Positions 27,672-33,277 of a stretch of DNA of 33,277 nucleotides are shown here, piece after piece (position 1 is the first letter of the stretch; the number at the start of each line of letters is the position of its first letter). The notes below the pieces were generated by a model that was given only the letters and a program-made list of their open reading frames with translations, was not told where the DNA came from and did no database searches. The DNA lies in contig DAOWEB010000368.1 in the NCBI GenBank assembly GCA_030638735.1, forward strand, positions 1 to 33,277. The letters run 5' to 3'. The translations under genes and the position numbers were made by a program. The DNA is from Spirochaetaceae bacterium. GTDB taxonomy: Bacteria > Spirochaetota > Spirochaetia > B11-G9.

Positions 27672-29624
27672 TTATTTGTCTGAATCTTCATCATCGATTA
27701 CTTCATAATCGATATCCTCAACAGTTCCACTACCGGACTGTGTTTCTTCACTATCCTGAGCGCCCCCGGCAGCACCGGTTGATGCTCCATCTGCTCCAGC
27801 TTCAGGACCAGCTGCATTTGCCTCTGTGCTCTTATAAATCTCTTCTGCCAATTTATGAGCTGTCTGTTTTAATTCTTCAGATTTAGACTTAATTTGTTCA
27901 ATATCACCAGCCTCAAGAGCTTTTTTCAAAACTTCTACACCTGCTTCTATAGCAGATTTGTCTTCTGCTGAGACTTTATCACCAAAATCTGTAAGAGATT
28001 TTTCAGTTGAATATATAAGAGAATCAGCCTCATTCCTAACTTCTACCTTTTCTCTCTCCTTGCGGTCTTCTTCTGCATGAAGCTCAGAATCCTTTACCAT
28101 TTTTTCAATTTCTTCATCAGAAAGTCCGGAGGAGGATTCAATTCTAATTTTCTGTTCTTTACCTGTTCCAAGATCTTTAGCAGATACATGTACTATACCA
28201 TTTGCATCTATATCAAAGGTAACCTCTATTTGAGGAACACCTCTTGGTGCAGCAGGGATACCTACAAGATCAAATCTACCAAGAGCTCTGTTCTGAGAAG
28301 CCATTTCACGTTCACCCTGAAGAACACTTATAGAAACTGCTGTCTGATTATCTGCAGCAGTTGAAAAAGTCTGACTCTTTCGTGTTGGAATAGTAGTATT
28401 TCTTTCAATAAGTTTTGTAGATACACCACCTAATGTTTCAATACCAAGAGATAACGGTGTTACATCTAAAAGAAGAACATCCTTAACATCACCGCCAAGA
28501 ATACCTCCCTGAATAGCTGCACCCATTGCAACAACTTCATCAGGATTAACTCCCTTATGAGGTTCTTTCTGAAATAAACTCTTAACTAATTCCTGAACAG
28601 CAGGAATTCTCGTAGAACCACCTACCAAAATAACTTCATCAATATCTGCAGGTGTAAGTCCCGAATCCTTAAGAGCATTAAGACAAGGCTGTTTTGTTCC
28701 CTCTACAAGCTTATTTACCATCTGCTCAAATTTTGCTCTTGTAAGAGTATACTGAAGGTGTTTTGGCCCTGATGCATCAGCAGTTATAAAAGGAAGATTA
28801 ATTTCTGTTGAATGGGTACTTGAAAGTTCAATCTTAGCTTTTTCAGCGCCCTCTTTTAATCTCTGAAGAGCCATTCTGTCCTGAGAAAGATCAATTCCAA
28901 AATCTTTTTTAAAACTCTCTATTAACCATTCAATTATTCGCTGATCAAAATTATCACCACCAAGATGAGTATCTCCATTAGTAGCTTTTACTTCAAAAAC
29001 ACCGTCTCCAAGTTCAAGTATAGAGATATCAAAAGTTCCACCACCTAAGTCATAGACGGCTATTTTTTCCTCTTTTTTATCCTTATTAAAACCATAGGCA
29101 AGAGCTGCTGCTGTAGGTTCATTTACAATACGCTTTACTTCAAGACCTGCAATTTTACCTGCATCCTTTGTTGCCTGACGCTGGGCATCATTAAAATATG
29201 CAGGAACAGTTATTACAGCTTCTGTAACAGATTCACCAAGATAATCCTCTGCTGTTTTTTTCATTTTCTGCAATGTAGCTGCAGAAATTTCCTGAGGAGA
29301 AAAATCTTTTCCATGTATCTCCACATGAACTTCACCACCGGATCCTTCTTTAATTGTATAAGGAACCATCTTAATCTCATCCGGAACTTCAGAAAAACGA
29401 CGTCCCATAAATCTTTTAATCGAGTAAACAGTGTTCTCAGGATTAGTTACTATCTGATTTTTAGCAGGCTGACCAACAAGCCTGTCATCTTTTGCAGTAA
29501 AACCTATAATAGACGGAGTAGTTCTCTGTCCTTCAGCATTCTGAATTACAACAGGTTCGCCCCCTTCCATTACAGATACACATGAATTTGTTGTTCCAAG
29601 GTCAATCCCAATTATTCTTCCCAT
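27672..29624 (-). CDS. dnaK: Chaperone DnaK (Hsp70)
   Basis: [27 protein letters not shown]...[17 protein letters not shown]...[17 protein letters not shown]. Confidence 0.99.
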   Translation of the reverse strand: MGRIIGIDLGTTNSCVSVMEGGEPVVIQNAEGQRTTPSIIGFTAKDDRLVGQPAKNQIVTNPENTVYSIKRFMGRRFSEVPDEIKMVPYTIKEGSGGEVHVEIHGKDFSPQEISAATLQKMKKTAEDYLGESVTEAVITVPAYFNDAQRQATKDAGKIAGLEVKRIVNEPTAAALAYGFNKDKKEEKIAVYDLGGGTFDISILELGDGVFEVKATNGDTHLGGDNFDQRIIEWLIESFKKDFGIDLSQDRMALQRLKEGAEKAKIELSSTHSTEINLPFITADASGPKHLQYTLTRAKFEQMVNKLVEGTKQPCLNALKDSGLTPADIDEVILVGGSTRIPAVQELVKSLFQKEPHKGVNPDEVVAMGAAIQGGILGGDVKDVLLLDVTPLSLGIETLGGVSTKLIERNTTIPTRKSQTFSTAADNQTAVSISVLQGEREMASQNRALGRFDLVGIPAAPRGVPQIEVTFDIDANGIVHVSAKDLGTGKEQKIRIESSSGLSDEEIEKMVKDSELHAEEDRKEREKVEVRNEADSLIYSTEKSLTDFGDKVSAEDKSAIEAGVEVLKKALEAGDIEQIKSKSEELKQTAHKLAEEIYKSTEANAAGPEAGADGASTGAAGGAQDSEETQSGSGTVEDIDYEVIDDEDSDK

Positions 29625-29679
29625 TATTTTATCTCCTAAATCATATTACAAATATTATTACACATGGACACTACCATGA

Positions 29680-30312
29680 TTATTTATCATTCACTGTTTC
29701 AGCTTCGGGGCTGAGTACTTTAGGCATAGCCACCTTTACCTTTGCAGGCCGCAGCACCCTGTCATGAAGAATATATCCACTCTGATAATCCTCAATAACG
29801 GTCTGCATGTCATATTCAGAACTTTCTTCCATCCCAAGAGCCTCATGCTTCTGAGGATCAAATTCCTCACCAACAGCAACCATTCTTTTTAAACTCCAGT
29901 TCCTATCAAGCATACTTACAAACTGTTTCTCAATAAGTTCAATACCGGAATGAAAGCTCTCTGCATCAGTAGAGTCCTGAGATGATTTAATTGCTCTTTC
30001 AAAATCATCAATAATAGTTATTAAATCCAACAATAAATTGGAATTACCATACTTAATTGAATCCTCTTTCTCTCTGAGTATACGTTTTCTATAATTATCA
30101 GATTCTGCCTGTTTTCTTAAAATCTGGTCTTTTAAAGAACTATTTTCATTTTCCAGTGATGTAATTATATCCTTATTCTTTTCTTCTTCAGTCTTCTTTA
30201 CTTCTTCTTCACTGATATTATCCTCAGCAATAGTAAGTTCTTCTACAGAGTCCTTTCCCACCATATCTTCCTGTGGAATTTCCTCTTTCTCCTCTTTTTG
30301 CTTCTTAGACAT
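29680..30312 (-). CDS. grpE: Nucleotide exchange factor GrpE
   Basis: Acidic coiled-coil N-terminus; AESDNYRKRILREKEDSIKYGNSNLLLDLITIIDDFERAI...EEFDPQKHEALGMEES...YILHDRVLRPAKVKVA; GAGGGTGG RBS. Confidence 0.96.
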   Translation of the reverse strand: MSKKQKEEKEEIPQEDMVGKDSVEELTIAEDNISEEEVKKTEEEKNKDIITSLENENSSLKDQILRKQAESDNYRKRILREKEDSIKYGNSNLLLDLITIIDDFERAIKSSQDSTDAESFHSGIELIEKQFVSMLDRNWSLKRMVAVGEEFDPQKHEALGMEESSEYDMQTVIEDYQSGYILHDRVLRPAKVKVAMPKVLSPEAETVNDK

Positions 30313-30370
30313 ACCACCCTCGTTAAGTTAATTGTAATTGTTGATATTTTATTGATTTATCGTATGCCAT

Positions 30371-30399
30371 AAAATACTAATCAACGTGGGAAGGGTCAA
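30371..30399 (-). promoter_or_regulatory. Sigma70-like promoter upstream of grpE
   Basis: Minus strand TTGACC-N17-TATTTT. Confidence 0.45.
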
Positions 30400-30431
30400 G
30401 CTTTTTAGTTAAAAAATGTATTGATTGTAGA

Positions 30432-30459
30432 GTAGAGACGTTGCATGCAACGTCTCTAC
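30432..30459. repeat. Perfect 28-bp palindrome GTAGAGACGTTGCATGCAACGTCTCTAC
   Basis: Equals its own reverse complement over all 28 nt; 2 nt after the stop codon of the coiled-coil gene. Confidence 0.95.
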
Positions 30460-30461
30460 AG

Positions 30462-33277
30462 TTATTTCTTTGGCAGGAGTTCCAGAATAAGCTCCACTTC
30501 TCCCCGTGACAATTTTGTAGTACTGGCTATTTCCTGGATTGACCACCCCTGGTGTGCCAGACGGGTTACTACATCTCTTGCACCCATAGACGGAGCACCT
30601 TTGCTCCCGGAACCTGATTTATTGCCTTCTTTAAGAATAGAGCCTAGTAATTTAACCTGTTCCTGGGCTTGTTTAGAGACCTCTTCCAGACGGGTTTCTG
30701 TTTTTGCAAGCCATTCCCGGGCCTTCTGCATATTTTCAATTCGCCCTTCAATATCTTTCAGAAGACCATCCAGGGCTTCAACCTGTTTTGCAGTCTCATC
30801 CGCTTTTTTCTTATTTCTTGAAAGCAGCTCAATTTTTAAAGTTAAATCATGGATCTTCTTAGGAATATTTGTTACCTCGTCACCAAGAGTCCTTATCTGA
30901 TCATCCAGATCACTCAGCTGCTGGAAATTTTTATCTACATTTACTGTAGTATTTTCAATTACCTGATCTTTCTTCTCCAATCGTTCAAATTTTATAGATA
31001 TTTCCTTTTCAAGTTCTTCAAGGTTTCTAATTTTTATCTGAATAGCCTGCAGATCATCATGGGAATTTGTTACCTGTTGTAATTTACTATCAACTGACTG
31101 AGAGATAATTATAAGCTTTTTAAAATCACCCTCCATCTCTTCTATACGTCTCTTTTCTGCCAGAAAACGACTAAGTTTGGCATTTACTTCATCTCCAAGT
31201 TTCTTAATTGAACCAAATTTACGCTCAGTTTCCCTGGCTTCATTACTCTGTGCTTCAACCTTAACAAGCTCTGATTTAAGATCTTCAATGGCTTCCTGTA
31301 AACTAACCTTTAAAGAATCAGCCCGATCAAATATCTTTGTCTGGTTGATAAATCCCTTTTGACGTTTGTCTATTTCCTGAAGATTTACTGCAAGTATTTT
31401 GTAATTCTCTTCTATCTTTCCATATAATTTTTTCTGAAGCTGATCTGTTTTCTCCCTGGTTTCTCCTGAAATTAATCTAAAATCTTTTACTTTTTTATCA
31501 AACTCAACTTGCATATCTCTATTTTTCTTCTGTATTTCCAGAATAAAAGTATCATATTCTCTATTAAAGTTTTCTAAAGAACTTTCAGTTTTACTTCTAA
31601 GATCTGCTTCCAGATGAATAATTCCAGCAGCGTTTTCCTTTAACTCGCTCTTAATCCTGGCTCTCTCCTCCTGGGTATTAATTATCAGATCCTCTTTTTG
31701 AGACTCAAAATCACTTTTAATCTGCGATATATTGTTAAAAATATTTTTTTTCAAATCTCCGTATCCGGAAGTCATTTCTTCTTCAGCTTCCTTCATTTCC
31801 TGAAGTATTTTCGCCTGCCAGACTGTAACTTCAGACTGTGAATTTTCTGTAACACCTATTAGTTCTTTTCCTTTCTGATCTACTATCTGCTCAATGTTCT
31901 TTAAACTAACATCAATATCTCTTTCTGATTTTTTTAGCCTGGTACTTACACCTGTATTAAATTCCACAAATTCCCTGGAAAATGATATATTGGCTCTCTC
32001 CTCAATTTCCAGAAGATTTTTCTTAATAGATTCTTCAATTGAATCCATAGATGTATCTGAATGACTCATTCTATCTTCTATTCTACCTTGAAAGTCTGAT
32101 ACCTGACCTTCGAACTTTACCTGATTGGTAAAAACTCTTTCCTGAAGATCCTCTAATTTATCTTTTAGTTTTTCATTATACTCTTTTTCAATTTCCTGTC
32201 TGATCTCTTCACCTGACCTGGCCAAATCTTCCAGGTTCTTATCAACACTCCCCTGCCACCCAATAAGTTTTTCTTCCATCACAACATTTCTATTTTTCAA
32301 ATCAGAAAAGAAATCATCTTCAAAAACTTTTAGTCCTTTAGCAACATTTTCATAAGCCCTGGTTTTCAGACCATTAAGCTCCAGCTCAAGACTATTTAAA
32401 CCGTCATCAAGTTCTTTCATCTCATCAGATAATTTTTGCTTGTAATCCAGCTGAGTTTGATCCTGTTGTTTCGCATAATCAAGAAATTCAGCTTCAATAT
32501 TGTTTGTTGTCTGTTCTATTGAAATTCTCAGATTTTTTTCGAGAGAATCAAGATCAGTGCTTATAGATTCCAGTTTTGTAAATTTATAGTTAATATTATC
32601 TTCGTATTCATGAACTCTGGATTCTACGCCTGAAATACGATCTCTGACTGTTTTATCAGAAGATGTAAGTTCTTCGGATAATTTTTCCAGTGCTTTTTTA
32701 TTATTATCAGATATTTCTGAATAAGTAGTTTCGAATTCAGACAGCTTTAAACTTACAGTATTATTAATTCCACTTAGATTCTGATCATAATCAGCTTTCA
32801 TACTTTCAAGATCTGATGATATTTTATGTCGAATACTATCAAAAGCCTCATTTTCAAGAGCTTTTCCTTTTTCTGCAGCTGTTTTTAAAGATCTAGTATA
32901 AACAGTCTCAACAACTCTAATCTGATCCTTAAACTGTAAAACTTTCTCATCTGCTTCATTTATAGCAGAAATAAAATATTCAGAACTTCTCTCAAATGAT
33001 TTCTTCATATCTGCTTCAATAGACTCAGTTTCTTCTGACTTTCTTGTAAATATTACATCAAAGCGATCAACAAGCTCCGCTGTAAGCTGCTCCCCGGACT
33101 GTTCCGCCTTGTAGACCTGTTCGTCCAAAAATTTTTGAATAGACTCTACAGCTTCAGCTTTCATGACATCTTTAGTTTGTTCCAGTTCACGTACAACATT
33201 ACTAAAATTGTTTATTTTCTTTTCATTGGAATCCAATTCATTTTTAATATGAGAAACAACTTTTTGAGTATCTTTAA
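30462..33277 (-). CDS. SpiroCoCo-like giant coiled-coil protein with C-terminal HTH-like motif; 5'-truncated by the window edge
   Basis: ~900 aa of heptad-rich sequence ending RLAHQGWSIQEIASTTKLSRGEVELILELLPKK; the frame stays open upstream of the listed TTG start (KDTQKVVSHIKNE-LDSNEKK) to the end of the window. Confidence 0.85.
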   Translation of the reverse strand, partial: KDTQKVVSHIKNELDSNEKKINNFSNVVRELEQTKDVMKAEAVESIQKFLDEQVYKAEQSGEQLTAELVDRFDVIFTRKSEETESIEADMKKSFERSSEYFISAINEADEKVLQFKDQIRVVETVYTRSLKTAAEKGKALENEAFDSIRHKISSDLESMKADYDQNLSGINNTVSLKLSEFETTYSEISDNNKKALEKLSEELTSSDKTVRDRISGVESRVHEYEDNINYKFTKLESISTDLDSLEKNLRISIEQTTNNIEAEFLDYAKQQDQTQLDYKQKLSDEMKELDDGLNSLELELNGLKTRAYENVAKGLKVFEDDFFSDLKNRNVVMEEKLIGWQGSVDKNLEDLARSGEEIRQEIEKEYNEKLKDKLEDLQERVFTNQVKFEGQVSDFQGRIEDRMSHSDTSMDSIEESIKKNLLEIEERANISFSREFVEFNTGVSTRLKKSERDIDVSLKNIEQIVDQKGKELIGVTENSQSEVTVWQAKILQEMKEAEEEMTSGYGDLKKNIFNNISQIKSDFESQKEDLIINTQEERARIKSELKENAAGIIHLEADLRSKTESSLENFNREYDTFILEIQKKNRDMQVEFDKKVKDFRLISGETREKTDQLQKKLYGKIEENYKILAVNLQEIDKRQKGFINQTKIFDRADSLKVSLQEAIEDLKSELVKVEAQSNEARETERKFGSIKKLGDEVNAKLSRFLAEKRRIEEMEGDFKKLIIISQSVDSKLQQVTNSHDDLQAIQIKIRNLEELEKEISIKFERLEKKDQVIENTTVNVDKNFQQLSDLDDQIRTLGDEVTNIPKKIHDLTLKIELLSRNKKKADETAKQVEALDGLLKDIEGRIENMQKAREWLAKTETRLEEVSKQAQEQVKLLGSILKEGNKSGSGSKGAPSMGARDVVTRLAHQGWSIQEIASTTKLSRGEVELILELLPKK

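Noticed and set aside
29625-29679. CATGG...CCATG hairpin in the grpE-dnaK spacer as a regulatory element
   Set aside because: Only a 5-bp stem in AT-rich sequence; too weak to support without expression or conservation data
28077-29767. Several plus-strand ORFs antisense to dnaK/grpE
   Set aside because: Shadow ORFs of highly conserved DnaK and GrpE frames
30445-30900. 151-aa plus-strand ORF antisense to the coiled-coil gene 3' end
   Set aside because: Shadow ORF of a well-supported coding frame; begins in the palindrome

Overview
33.3-kb, AT-rich, almost entirely minus-strand bacterial chromosomal segment. The gene set and order (SpiroCoCo-like giant coiled-coil protein, two bactofilins, YaaR/YaaT, DUF4105) suggest a spirochaete; that assignment is an inference. 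From left to right it carries: a ~0.8 kb ORF-poor end; a Mut7-C/ubiquitin-like protein; a membrane protein with a winged-helix-like tail; aat-clpA-clpS (N-degron pathway); nifU-nifS; TPR/NHL/VWA-like proteins; galK; a DUF4105 protein; rpmE-rho; cinA-bactofilin; a response regulator coupled to a small cyclase-tail-like protein; lnt-HU-rpsT; yaaT-yaaR-bactofilin-M23; tatD and dus (+); rlmB; a D-rich repeat protein; dnaJ-dnaK-grpE; and a large coiled-coil protein running off the right edge. No rRNA, tRNA, CRISPR, phage or transposase gene was seen. The most interesting non-coding signal is a dispersed family of short palindromes. Several share a 28-nt frame (GTAGRG...CYCTAC-like) but have completely different, internally compensated cores. 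Essentially every copy sits at or inside a gene's 3' end: one recodes the Aat C-terminus, one has the nifS stop codon in its loop, and one is bracketed by a ~55-bp direct duplication. All gene calls are by recognition of translated motifs; no database search was run.
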